Of a DNA stretch of 64,000 nt, positions 12,353 through 23,034 are shown piece by piece (the stretch's first letter is position 1; every line of letters begins with the position of its first letter). The stretch covers positions 140,824-204,823 of the forward strand of contig MNCI01010517.1 of NCBI GenBank assembly GCA_015680685.1, read 5' to 3'. This DNA is from Gnetum montanum. Its lineage: Eukaryota > Streptophyta > Gnetopsida > Gnetales > Gnetaceae. The position numbers were made by a program, and so were the translations under genes. Under the pieces are notes generated by a model. That model made no database searches and had not been told where the DNA came from. It worked only from the letters and a program-made list of their open reading frames with translations.

Positions 12353-13640
12353 ATGCCTCTCCTACAAGATGATAATAATGCCACACTTAGTGAGGAAGTT
12401 CATTGGAGAACCAATGAGCTATATGATGATGAAGATTGGAGTATACAACCTGAAGTGGGAGTTTCTTATAAACATGAACAAAAACAACGTCATCACAACG
12501 CACAAAAGCCTAACTTACCCGATGACGATGAGCCCCCACTGGCCACTACAAGCCAAACACAAATACAAGAGGCTATTCGAATCTCACGTAGGCATCGTAA
12601 AGAGAGCCGTCTACCCAGGCTCAATTTAAACAACTCTCCAAAATTTTTAGGAGGCTATGACTTAGATCCGCAACAACATTTACTAGCCTTCTACAATGCA
12701 AAATAGTAGACATTCGGAAAAGAAGAATAAAGGGAATAAGTGCTCAACTGCCAATTCTACGTATGAATGCAACCTATGCCTGTATGATCACCCCAAGGGT
12801 CAATGCCCAATATTGTTACATTTACATGAGCATTGGGGAAACACATTACATCCAGAGTTCGTACAGAGATACTGTGTTCGATCATAGTGGTAACAATCCC
12901 AGTCATGGGGGAGACCACCCTTAGACTGGAGGCACCCTTCATATTTTCCGAACTCGAATGCTTATCACCTTTAACATCCTGTTTCTCCATTTGGGCCAAC
13001 GTACTCTATCTCACCACAATACCATTCTCCACAATACTATCAGCCCATACCTTCGACACAACCACCACCTTGTGCACCTTACATCCCTCCTAACTTTCAA
13101 CATTCTTATCCTTTCCCTCCTTCCACAATGCCACCAACTGTTCCTAAGGTGTTTGTGCCACAGCAATAACCCATGAACAACACTTGTGCTACTACTATCA
13201 ACAGCAGCGAGAAACCTTAGCAACATCAAAGGCGTCCTTTCTTTAAACATGGTCATAAGAAAGGACAACACAATTCCGAGGCCACTACGTCTTCCAACCC
13301 AGCACAAGTCCAACAATGTGGTGCACCCTTACCTTCGAACCCAACGCCTCATGTAACTTCATTAGGGCCACCAACTAACACTCCAACAACCATACATCCC
13401 AATGAACATAACCATGGGAGGCATCATCCTAATCCTTGCATACCATTTAACGGTCACGAACATCATAGTGGGTCAACTCATTATCTGGGAACTACATCAT
13501 ATAAAGTGCCCCCTATGCTTATTACAATCAAGTGTGTGAACCCCAAGGGGATAAGTATAGACTGGTTCCAATACTTCCAACATGCAAGGATCCTTATCTT
13601 TCATTTATTAATGCTTGCCATACTCAACTGATTGGTTATG
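12353..13640 (+). pseudogene. Element N gag remnant with internal deletion
   Basis: The start ATG at 12353 lies 134 bp after the LTR; the distance is 141 bp in element D. The open part of 117 codons ends with LNNSPKFLGGYDLDPQQHL, matching element D's gag block NNIPRFEGGYNANPQNHL. It then jumps at about 12705 straight to sequence matching the gag C-terminal third. In D more than 1 kb of coding sequence lies between these blocks. The zinc-knuckle-like block CNLCLYDHPKGQC follows (C-x2-C-x3-H-x4-C). Past this, Pro/Thr/His-rich tail sequence with frameshifts runs to about 13640. Gag would coat the RNA in the particle; this copy could make only a short N-terminal fragment. Confidence 0.7.
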
Positions 13641-13647
13641 GGGGATA
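13633..13647 (+). promoter_or_regulatory. Element N internal purine tract (first)
   Basis: GTTATGGGGGATACCCCCC sits where elements A, B, C and D have a PPT-like AGTCRTGGGGGAGATGG just after integrase. In N it directly follows the gag remnant, because pol is missing. Confidence 0.5.
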
Positions 13648-14828
13648 CCCCCCATTTCAATAACAAGCAGGATTAATAAATATTTTTCATTTTCTTTAAT
13701 TTTACAACATTTTGTTTTCTAGTTTTTCATTTTTCAACTTTTTGTTTTATCTTTTTATCTTTTTGTGTGTTTGTCTTTTTACATTTTTTGTAAGTAATAT
13801 CATCGACAAATAAAACACTCATGTGGATCGTGGTTGAGGTGTGTTTTATGTCATTAAGTCATGAGTGGTCAATTATTTGGAACAGTGAGCCGATTACACC
13901 CACTCAGCCACTCTACAAATAAGAGGTTCTGTTCGAGGGTCCAGTGATATTCTTGATATTTCTAAAACTTAAAATTAATTTTGTGTTTATTGTACCCAGA
14001 ATGAAGAAGGATAGACCAAGAGGGAATGATTAGGGTGTGATGTCAAGGGGACTTGTGGATTCTCTTTGGTGACATTTGTGGGAGTTATCATGCAATATGG
14101 TTGTACTAAGATCCTTGTAGATCTAATGAAAAATGGGAGTAAGAGTAATCAAAAGGGCACTCNTGATGTCACTGATTAGAGGAATGGACTTGGTCCTGAT
14201 CTTGGAACGATGGGTTAATGACACATTAATCATGCTTTACACGCAGGATTCACTATGCCCTAGGTTAGTTACCTCATGTACCAATCTCTACAATCCCTTC
14301 TATAGTTCATTTCATCTCACTGTTCGTGTAATTGTAGCTCGTGTCCTGTGTAGCATAGAATTTTCATCTCATTCCGGTGATATTTACATGTGTGTGTTTT
14401 GTGGAGTTAGTGCGGATTACATTTAAGCCTTCTAGTGCCCACAGACACTTTAAGTGTGGTTACACAAGGGCATTATAGGTTGGAACCTGCTTTGGGGAGG
14501 ATCCACTTGTGTAATTTTGTTGTAATCTTCACTAATTCTCTAGCTCAAACACACAATCTCTTACCCTCAGCTTAATTCTTTCATTGATTTTCTTTCCCTA
14601 CTATTATCCCTCTAACTTTTAACGTTCCAATGTACTATTACATTCCCTTTTTTTGTAATTGCCAAATTTTTATTGCTAAAGTTCACATCATTATCATTCA
14701 GAGTGCCTCTTGAATCAATGAAATTACCCTAGGATATCTTAATACTTGCCCATGTCCTCAATTTACACCATTAATTTCGAGAAAATCATTAAAAATTCGG
14801 TATTTTTCATGTGTCTCACATCACTGGG
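13648..14828 (+). other. Element N non-coding spacer
   Basis: About 1.2 kb, T-rich, without a supported gene. One ambiguous base lies at 14163. It contains the family's conserved non-coding block at 14465-14514 (GGGCATTA, then CTGCTTTGGGGAGGAT). The short frames in it are not conserved between elements. Confidence 0.6.
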
Positions 14829-14891
14829 GACGAGATATCACGTACGCGATGTACCGTACGTGATATCATGTCCTATTTATCTATAAATAGG
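14829..14891 (+). promoter_or_regulatory. Element N internal promoter, copy of its own LTR U3 motif
   Basis: GAGATATCACGTACGCGAT, then CCGTACGTGATATCATG, followed by TATA box CTATAAATAG at 14881. The same GATATC/ACGTACGCG motif and TATA arrangement forms U3 of this element's LTRs. It lies about 470 bp upstream of the extra ORF start. Promoter function is inferred from the TATA box and the U3 likeness. Confidence 0.6.
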
Positions 14892-15355
14892 ATACCCCCG
14901 CCACAACTCTTAGCATCATTTTGCCATTTACCCAGGGGGAGTTTTTGAAATTTTTCTCTGCGACTTGCGATTGCGTGACCCTTGCTTTTTCACTCATATC
15001 TCACTCATTGGTGCTCCGATTTTAATTCTGTTTGAACTTGCTTGAACCCGGAGTGTTTTGTTTAGTCGTGGGGGAGAGACACTTGTCGAAAAGTGCCTAA
15101 ATTTTTTGAAATTTATCATCCAAAGGACATCAATTAGGGTAATTAACACTAACACTTAGAAAAATTGTGCCAAAAATCATATGACCTTAGGTACACTGGG
15201 AGATTAAAATGAAACCCACCTAAGTCATAGGATCCATTATTATAATTTTTGGGCACAATCACATGATAATATAAGATCTTTAATTAAAGGCATGTAGTAA
15301 GGTATAACTTGACTTTGAAAACAACCTTACTAATGTTTGGCTCGTGTGATTGCAG

Positions 15356-18145
15356 ATGGCCTCGAAATGTGCACAGTAGGAGGGTCCTATTCAAGGTGGA
15401 GCGAAACAACCTCGGAGAGGTGGAAGATAAGTCCCTGCTAGAAAACATGCAGAACATGAGGTGCAATCATTCAGCATCCATTAAGAAGAACCTCCTACCC
15501 GACGGTTCGGGTAGGCAGAAGGAGGAGCTGCTACTGCGCCTGAACCGAGACAACAAATCACGTTGCCCCCAGAGTGTGTTCAGGCTATCCATGAGAAGTC
15601 CACATTCACTGCTGTGATTGTGGAGCTAAAATTTGAATATTTTGTAGAGTTCACTCCTGAGGCTGTTAGGGATCACCTCAAGGGATCTCCCTTATGGCAT
15701 GTCCTCTCTGAATGCGGTGCCTGGTACTTAGGTGAAACATACCAGTTCTGGCACAATAAGGAGCAAGGCACCATGGTTAACATTTGTGGTGTGACAGTAG
15801 AATTTTTTGTGTAGGCAATTTTGGAAGTGTTACACCTTCTAAATTCAGGCCCCCATGTTGCTCGGTTATCTACTCGATTGGACCCTGATGTGCGAAAGGA
15901 TTGGTTAGAGAAGGCTTATGGCTGACATAAAACTTTTGGAGAATTGACGATGGAAGAGAGAGTTTATTTCAAAATTAGAACCTATCACCTCTTCCCTACA
16001 AAAGGTTTGAAAAGAATATCTACGTATGCGGTAAGAGGATGTGTAGTGTTGATACGAAAGGTTAACACTAACCTTCCCCATCTATATTTGATGGAGATTC
16101 TAAGGCGATTTGAAGAATGGAAGTCAGGGAAGATGGCGCTGCCCTTTCCCTGTCTTATCAAAAAATTGTGCCAACAGGCTGGTATTTGGGGATACACAAA
16201 TGATGTCCTCCGAAAAGCCCAGAATGCTTCTTATGCTAAGCTACTAAAGGCGCCAGCTCCAAGAAAGAGCATGGGTGAAGAGCTGAGACCAGATGAAGAA
16301 GAAGAACAGATGATTGGATCACCTATAACTCAACTTGAAGGACCTAGTCAACCTTCAGCCATGGGTCCTAGCCAACAACAAGAAGCAGGGCCCAACACAG
16401 GTCAGGATCAGCCGCCACTGCCGCAAGACTACAAACCGTCGATGAGCCATCTTAGGGCCATCACTGAGACGGTTAGCTAGGGAAGTCTTGATGATGTAAA
16501 CCTCTTCCATGTCATCGATGATGCCGAGAAGCCTACTATTTCATTAGATTGCACAAGGGACGAATTATCAATTCAAACAGGAGGAGGGGAAAGTAGATGG
16601 TCACAACAGATCTCACGAAACGTGACATCTTTTCAAGTGCAGTTAGAGACTGGTGAAGGGGCCACTGTGGTGGTCATGCAACACCAGGATGCCGTGGGAG
16701 CTGCTGAAGTGGTCACTGACCACATCAAAGAATCCTTTAATGTACCTATTGGGCCACCAGCAGATCTCTCAGGAGCACGAGATGCTCAAACTCTTACTAG
16801 AATCTTAATGACTCCTACGGAACATGAGGATGCACTTGATAGATTGCTTCAAATAGGACAAGTAATGACGTCTCTGTTTGAAATCCCCCAGGATGTAATA
16901 GTAATTCAATCAGACCTCATTTCCACAAAGGGGAAGCTGGTCATATCTGAAGTAAGGGTAGAGCATGCTGAAGCTGAAATGCAAAAACTACAAGAGCAGC
17001 TCGTAGCCTTACAAGCTGCACAACGGGATCCTTTGTAATTCATTCCCGTAGACCAGCTAAAAAACTTTAGAATGGAGAAACTTACAAAGTTGATCGCAGA
17101 AAATAAGTAGGTGGTAGAAGAAAAGGAGACAGCCACTTGGGATGCCTCCGTAGTAAGGGTGCAAACTCATGCACATATTAAGGCACTCAAGGCCTTAGAA
17201 GAAGAAAATAAGTAGTTGGTTGCTGATAACCTCTAGTTGACCTCTGTGGAGAAACAAAAGAATGTTCTTGATGAACACTTTCATCAACTATGAGAAAAAT
17301 TCATTCGGGTCAACCAAGATGTAAGCTGTTTAGCCAGAGAGAATCAAACCCTCTCAATGAAGGCGGTTCGCGCTATTTGCCAAAAATCAGCAATTGAGAT
17401 AAGCGTGTGGTAGAATGAGGCTAAACGACATGAGAAGCTGAAGGAGCATTTCCATGATCAGGTGGGGATGTATAAACAAATCCTAGAGAAGGAGATCTAT
17501 ATGGCCAAGGCTCAAATCAACAACATCAGTGCTCAGCACACTGATTGAAGGGCCATACTGGACACTTACGCCTTCGCCCACCAAGCAGAAGTTAAAAATC
17601 GGGACCTGTAGATCCAAGACTTAATAAAATACATGGAGTTGGAAAACCTTAGATATGCCAACCTTGCCATGTTAACAGCAGGATGCCTGAGAACAAAGCT
17701 CAAGTAGCAGGTAGCTTCCACGCATCTCAAATATATAGTAGAATTTGCAGAACGCAAGAAGCTGGTTGAGAAATTGGATGTTGCAAATTCTGAACTTGAG
17801 GTGGTAAAAGCAAGCTACCAAGGACAGAACAATGTAGCAACCGACTTGGCTCAACAACTAACAGTGCTTCATGAATACAAAGATAAAGCCAGAGCCTATG
17901 AAGAGGAACGACGGGTGTTCGCGGCATGGTATGTCAAAGCTAATCAGATGTTTCCACAACTACCCTGTCCGTGGGAAGTGCCAACTCTGTCAAACATCGA
18001 AACATTAGCATGGACGGCACAAGATCCTCAGACCGAAGAGGAGAAGCTCCAAGCCATTCTTTAGCATCATCAACCTTCAAGGCCTGGAGCACATGACAAA
18101 GGGAAAGCACCGATGGAGGAGCCACTGCCACCAGGAACTACATGA
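15356..18145 (+). pseudogene. Element N extra ORF: Transposase_32-like domain plus long coiled coil (929 codons, frame intact, many nonsense changes)
   Basis: ATG at 15356 follows an acceptor-like gtgtgattgcag. One frame runs 929 codons to TGA at 18143, with no frameshift that I can find and about 17 internal stops (11 TAG, 3 TAA, 3 TGA). Residues about 70-300 resemble the plant Transposase_32 family (PF20167 type): ETYQFWHN near 125, YHLFP near 210, and the hallmark ALPFPCLIKKLCQQAGI near 261. Residues 310-375 are acidic and Pro/Gln-rich. Residues about 530-850 are Glu/Lys/Gln/Leu-rich with heptads (VEHAEAEMQKLQEQLVALQA near 540). A C-terminal block PCPWEVP near 870 is also present in A and B (PYPWDVP, PYPWDIP). 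No signal peptide or membrane segment is visible. The position equals the env-like slot of Athila elements, but this is not an envelope-type protein. Its molecular function is unknown. Confidence 0.75.
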
Positions 18146-18301
18146 GTCCATTTTTTGTAGTTGTAGTATTTTTTCTGTGTTGTGTCTTCCCACATTGCGG
18201 CATCATTTCATTTTTTGTTTTTCTAGTTAATAATCCCATACCTATCCACTGTGTAATCAATGAAGCTTATTCTCCTTGTAACTCGAGGACAAGTTTTTAT
18301 T

Positions 18302-18315
18302 CAGTTGTGGGAGTA
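18302..18315 (+). promoter_or_regulatory. Element N polypurine tract
   Basis: CAGTTGTGGGAGTA directly before the 3' LTR. It corresponds to CAGTCATGGGGGTA in elements E and F and primes plus-strand DNA in LTR elements. Confidence 0.75.
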
Positions 18316-19328
18316 TGATGGGACGTGATATTGCATAAGCCACGATATCACATACGCGATATCACATCTGTCGCGATATCATGTATGCAATATCACGTCT
18401 GTCGCGATATCGCATCCCCCACGATATCGCGTCTTCCCTATGATATCATGTACGCGATATCGTAGTCCGCTGCAATGTCTATAAATAAGAAGCGGCTCTC
18501 CCTTGTTCAGAGTTAGTTATTAGATAGGAGTTAGAAGTAGTGAAGCTCTGGCAGTTTGGCCACTCTAGAGATAGTTTATTTTCTCATGTCTGCCCGCAGT
18601 GTGGTGAATGTAATTGTATGACATTCTTTATTCGAGTGTGACGTACTTGGACACGCACATGACCAGCAATAAAGATCGAGATTAGTTCATCATTGTAGCA
18701 GTCACTTTGTTTATTTAATTGTTTTAATGTGGAATGAGTACGACTTGATTATGAGCATCTTCGTGTGACTACTTGGTAACCTAGTGGCATACCTAGGATC
18801 TACGTTTGGTAATCCCAGTGGTAGTCGTGCACCAAGATGTGTACGGTTAGTCAAGGAATCGGTTGCTCATCGCACTTAGGCTAGTAACGCAGTACAAGTA
18901 CGACTTGATTATGAGCATTAAGTGTGACTACTTGGTAGCCTAGTGATGTACCTAGGATCTGCGCTTGGTAATCCCAATGGTAGTCATGCACGAGGTCCAA
19001 GTTGTGTATGGTTAATCAAGGAATCGATTGCTCATCGCACTTAGGCTAGATTATATTCTTTTACCCTTTTCCTCCTAGCTTAGCTTAGTTAATATTATTT
19101 TCCACTGCATTCAAGAGTAGCGTTAGAATTAGGAACACATCATACACCTCACTCTAGACTAAACCATACATGACAAATATAATACTAGTCTAGGTGGGAA
19201 GAAAGCGAACTGCGACCTAAGGATAATTGTCTAGGTGTCACAACTAGTCCGTCTGTGGAGTTTGACCGGATCGTGCATGCTACGCTCGTTTCATATTGTT
19301 GAGTGTAGGGGTACCTCACCACTCATCA
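18316..19328 (+). repeat. Element N 3' LTR
   Basis: 1013 bp, TGATGGGACG at the start and CTCATCA at the end. It is longer than the 5' LTR mainly because its U3 array has extra GATATC units (18340-18440). TATA box at 18480. Two tandem R/U5 units of 160 bp begin at 18726 and 18886. Differences from the 5' LTR are mostly transitions, so the insertion is not recent. Confidence 0.9.
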
Positions 19329-19333
19329 TCGTT

Positions 19334-19730
19334 CCACATCATGAAAAATGCATCAAACTATGTCATGGGAGTTGTACTTACATAGATGGATGATTAGAAA
19401 CATCCATCCTACATTCACTGTGTAGGTAGAAACATTGTGGATGCACAACTCAACTACAATATCACTGAAAAAGAGCTTATGATAGTGGTGTATGCATTAG
19501 AGAAATTTAGGCACTATGTACTTGGATACAAAGTTTTTATGCACACCAATCACAATGCCATCTGGTTATTGATGAACAAGCCAATAGTGGATCCTTATGT
19601 CATACAATAGTGATCCTCCAAGAGTTTGACTTGACAATGGTTGACTGAAAGGGGATTGAGAATGTGGTAGTTGATCACTTGTCTCAGTTGCAATGGGATA
19701 ATAATGAGGAGGAGAGCCTACTATTTGATC
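19334..19730 (+). pseudogene. Element A RNase H remnant
   Basis: Continues element A's pol after element N. Blocks: HIMKNASNYVMGVVLT (the catalytic Asp of the usual D-A-S is Asn here), DAQLNYNITEKELMIVVYAL with the catalytic Glu, and GYKVFMHTNHNAI, where the usual Asp is Asn. Several TAG stops occur. RNase H normally removes the RNA strand; this copy has lost two of its acidic residues. Confidence 0.8.
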
Positions 19731-21000
19731 AATTTCCTGATGAACTTCTCTCTTCTGGTGCTATTAATGAACAAACTTCCAAAGAAATGAACTAGTATGA
19801 TAACATTCTCTCCTATCTACTCACATATGAGCTGATATTCATTAAGAAGAAATAACAGTTTCTTCATTAAGCCAAACACTTATGAAAATCAATGATAACC
19901 TCTATAAGGTTTGCATGGATGGCTTGGTATGATGATATGTCCCTGATGTAGATTAACTTCAAGTCCTCTAGGATGCACATGAAGGCCCTTGTGGGGACCA
20001 CTATGCTAGAGGAGTAAAAGCATTAAGATCCTCATGGTGAGGTATTATTGGCCTACAATCTTTAGGGATGCTCATCACTTCTTTCATTCTTGTGATAGGT
20101 GCCAATGTGATGGAGGGATCATTGCATGCATGGAAGGACCTCAACAGTGGATCCAACCATTGGAGCCTTTCGATCTTTGGGGGATTGATTTCATAGGGCC
20201 TATCAACCCAATGTGAAATGGAAAGGTCTACATCATCATGGCTATTAACTACTATATCAATGAGTAGAAGCTATGGCTATCATTGACTATTCATCATCTA
20301 TGGTGGCCTACTTTGTATAACAAAATGTTGTAAATAGGTTTGGTGTGCCATGCACATTAATTTCTGATAATGGATCACATTTCATTGGTGCCACTTTTTA
20401 AAATCTCATGCAATGCTTAGGGGTTGAACATAAACTAACAACTCCATACCACCCAAGTTGAGGTCACCAACAGGGAAATTACCAAAACACTAACACACAT
20501 AATTAGTTAATATAAGAAGGACTGGAGCAAAAAACTCAATGATGCTCTTTGGGCTTATTGTTCAACATGGAAACTTCCTATTGGATATTCTCCATATGAG
20601 CTTGTGCATGGAAAACTTCCAATAATTTCCATCCAAGTTGAGCTCCATACACTTTCAATAGATTATGACCTTGACTTGGACTTAAGTCTAGCCCAACGAG
20701 AAAGACTGATGAATCTCAACATGCTAGATAAGAATAGATTAGTGGCCCTGTCATTGAATGAAGTGCAAAAGGCACATAATAAACAATTTCATGACCTTAA
20801 TATTAGATAGGTAAAGTTTCAACTAAGGGATACGGTGCTCTACTAGAACCCCATGCACATGCCTCAACAGACAAAATTTCAAATGTTATGGGAGGGCCCT
20901 TACATTATATGCAAAACCTTTCCATCTAGGTCCATGATGAAATACCATCATGATAGTCCAAGTAAAATATTTTTAGTCAACACCCAATAACTATAGCATT
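19731..21000 (+). pseudogene. Element A integrase remnant
   Basis: The zinc-binding part is readable as HHFFHSCDRCQCDG near 20073. The core begins with FDLWGIDFIGPINPM near 20170, which carries the first catalytic Asp. Later core pieces (LISDNGSHF-like, near 20370) and the C-terminal part (KLPIGYSPYELVHGKLP, near 20575) lie in shifted frames. An open segment at 20604-20810 covers part of the C-terminal domain. Stops and shifts make it inactive. Confidence 0.8.
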
Positions 21001-21086
21001 TCCTTGAACCAAAAACAACTAATGGAACAAAGGCCTTAGCTAATGGACATGTGCGTTCAACTTTCTAGATCTCCTTCTTTCAACTT

Positions 21087-21103
21087 AGTCGTGGGGGAGA
21101 TGG
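21087..21103 (+). promoter_or_regulatory. Element A internal purine tract after integrase
   Basis: AGTCGTGGGGGAGATGG. The same tract follows integrase in B (34985-35001) and C, and follows the deletion joint in D. It resembles the 3' PPT and lies about 5 kb before the 3' LTR. Confidence 0.6.
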
Positions 21104-22500
21104 TCATCCATGCTAATATTCTACAACGTGTCTTCTTAGTTTTTAAATTTTTTGTTTTACGTCATTTTTTATTTTCTTAAATATCTTATAATTTTTCTAT
21201 ATTTTGGACTTTACTTATGTATCTTCTTTTTCTTTAATGCCATTAGAACTTTGGTGCCAAATGCAGCTGCTGATTGATGGTGGTGTGTAACTTCATTATT
21301 TACTTAATTATAAATGAGTATATTTTATCTTAGAATTTTGACAATAATTAATGAAACATTGATTCTTTCCATGATATCAAGAAGTGAGGTCATGTCATCC
21401 ACCATTCCACAAAACTCTATGGTATTTCCTTGTTTTGGAAATATGAGGTTCTTTCTTAATAAATACTTATAATGAATTGTGAGCTCGGTACTTTCCAAAC
21501 TTGGGATAAATTAAGCAAAGGAATAAGGATGTGACTCCAATGGGATTTATCACCTTTTGTACATGCCTATCATATGGAGTTGCATGAATATTTCCATGGA
21601 TTTCTCACCATTCCTACATTGACCAATAAATAGGAGGCAATGTCTTTGCATGGTGTGGTTCCCATTGGCCAAATAATAATAATAATAATGGAAATTCAAA
21701 GCACACCCCTTAGACACAATAATGAGCTATAAGCACTAGTTTTGAGTTGGAAAGACATGTTACCCATGCTTGAAGGCATCCCTCCAACTAAGATCCTTTT
21801 CACTTCATGCTTTTTTTCTTCTTTCTTTGGAATGGTGAGTTGTCTGTGGGGATGTTATTTTATCTTGGAGAATGGAATGGTGTAATGTGTTAATGCAAAG
21901 TCACTAGAAGTGGATGGTCTTGATTCTGACTAAGGATGAAAGCTATTAGGTCACATTAATCACATCCTCGACAAGGGACTTCATGTGACTAAAATGTGGG
22001 ACTTCATTTCATACTCTCTTTATCTCTCATCCACCTATTCTTTCCATGTACCACCTTATATTCTCTTCTCATGATTATATTTATGGGTTCATTTTATGAT
22101 GGTATTAATACTTTGATGGTTTCTTTGATGATTTGGTTTTTAACAATCCACAACCATTAATCTTCCTTGGGGTCCATGGATTTCTTGGTTTTAGGGTATG
22201 AAAGGGCATTAAGGGAATGAGCCTACTATGGGAAGGATCCACTTGGATACTTCTTAGCTAGGATGATTAAATTCCTTATCCCTTAGGCATTTTTACTTTT
22301 AAAAACTATGTTTTCCACCTTAGTGCATCCAATTTTTGCATTCCTTGGCAATTAATCTCATACTAAATCTCCTTTCCAAACTTATTTCTAGTCCTCTTCA
22401 AGAATTTGTCCTTATTCTAAGCTTTTCTAACTTCCTTTGGACCCTAATTTCATGGAAAACTCCTTTTTCTTACTTTTTAATTTTGAAATTTTTGTTTTTT
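21104..22500 (+). other. Element A non-coding spacer
   Basis: About 1.4 kb between the internal purine tract and the internal promoter. No gene is supported. Blocks shared with element B include GACATGTTACCCATGCTTGA (near 21755) and the conserved block at 22201-22252. Confidence 0.65.
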
Positions 22501-22504
22501 GGCT

Positions 22505-22600
22505 ACATCAACGTATCCCCATCAATGTAGCTTGATGAGTTGATGCATCCTTGTCAACACATCCCTATTGATGTAACACAAAAATAGTATAAATATGTGG
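22505..22600 (+). promoter_or_regulatory. Element A internal promoter with LTR-type GATGCATC repeats
   Basis: Repeats of the type CATCAA, GTTGATGCATCC, CAACACATCC and ATTGATGTA precede TATA box TATAAATAT at 22588. Element A's own 3' LTR U3 carries the same motif type (GCATCCTTGTTGAT, GTTGATGCATTGATGCAT). Promoter function is inferred. Confidence 0.6.
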
Positions 22601-22739
22601 TGAGAGTTAGAAAAAATTTCACATTTGCCTCATAATGCAAGGGGAGTTTTTGCAATTTTTAGAGCGTAGAGCCTTCCTGAGCCCATAACTTCCTAACTGC
22701 TTGTTTGAATCAACTCATTCTTTGACCCTATAGCTACTA

Positions 22740-23034
22740 GAGGTGAGCTTTATGTCATGGAGGCCACAAACCTATGGTTTTTGATGGAAAATTTTTCTAA
22801 CATACAAATTGTTTAACTAATAAAATAATACTAAATATCACTAATTCACCTAAGTTAAACCTCACCAAAAAACTTAGGTACCCATCATAATAAAATAATA
22901 ATAAAATAATATTGAAATAATCAATCTACCATGATCACAAATTAGCCTAAGTGTAACATCCAAATGGGACAAGGTATCAAAGTGTTATAAGTTACACATA
23001 AAATGTTAGTCCTTGGCTATGTTTGTGATCACAA
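22740..23034 (+). other. Element A putative leader intron
   Basis: A donor-like AG|GTGAGC lies at 22740. The acceptor position just before the extra ORF start reads gatcacaa, where element N has gattgcag, so the acceptor AG is probably mutated. The layout matches B and N. A weakened purine tract (TGTCATGGAGG) follows the donor, as in the relatives. Confidence 0.4.

Larger units (their letters stand above)
11238..19328 (+). mobile_element. Element N: pol-less LTR retrotransposon keeping gag remnant and extra ORF
   Basis: Both LTRs are present (11238-12219 and 18316-19328), with a PBS just after the first and a PPT just before the second. The internal 6.1 kb holds a gag remnant, a spacer, an internal promoter, a leader and a long extra ORF, but no RT, RNase H or integrase. 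Putative target duplications are ccatt (11233-11237) and tcgtt (19329-19333); 3 of 5 bases match, which fits decay after insertion. Element A's coding sequence resumes exactly across the junction, confirming the boundaries. Without pol it would have needed enzymes from a relative. Confidence 0.88.

Noticed and set aside
12833-13316. Several overlapping ORFs on both strands in 12.8-13.3 kb.
   Set aside because: They are shadows of the low-complexity Pro/His/Thr gag tail of element N.
15356-18145. Frequent in-frame TAG might mean stop-codon reassignment.
   Set aside because: Stops also include TAA and TGA, and they occur only in decayed retroelement genes. Methylation-driven C-to-T decay explains them more simply.
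15356-18145. Extra ORF as an envelope gene, given its place after integrase.
   Set aside because: No signal peptide, no hydrophobic membrane segment, and a Transposase_32-like plus coiled-coil composition.
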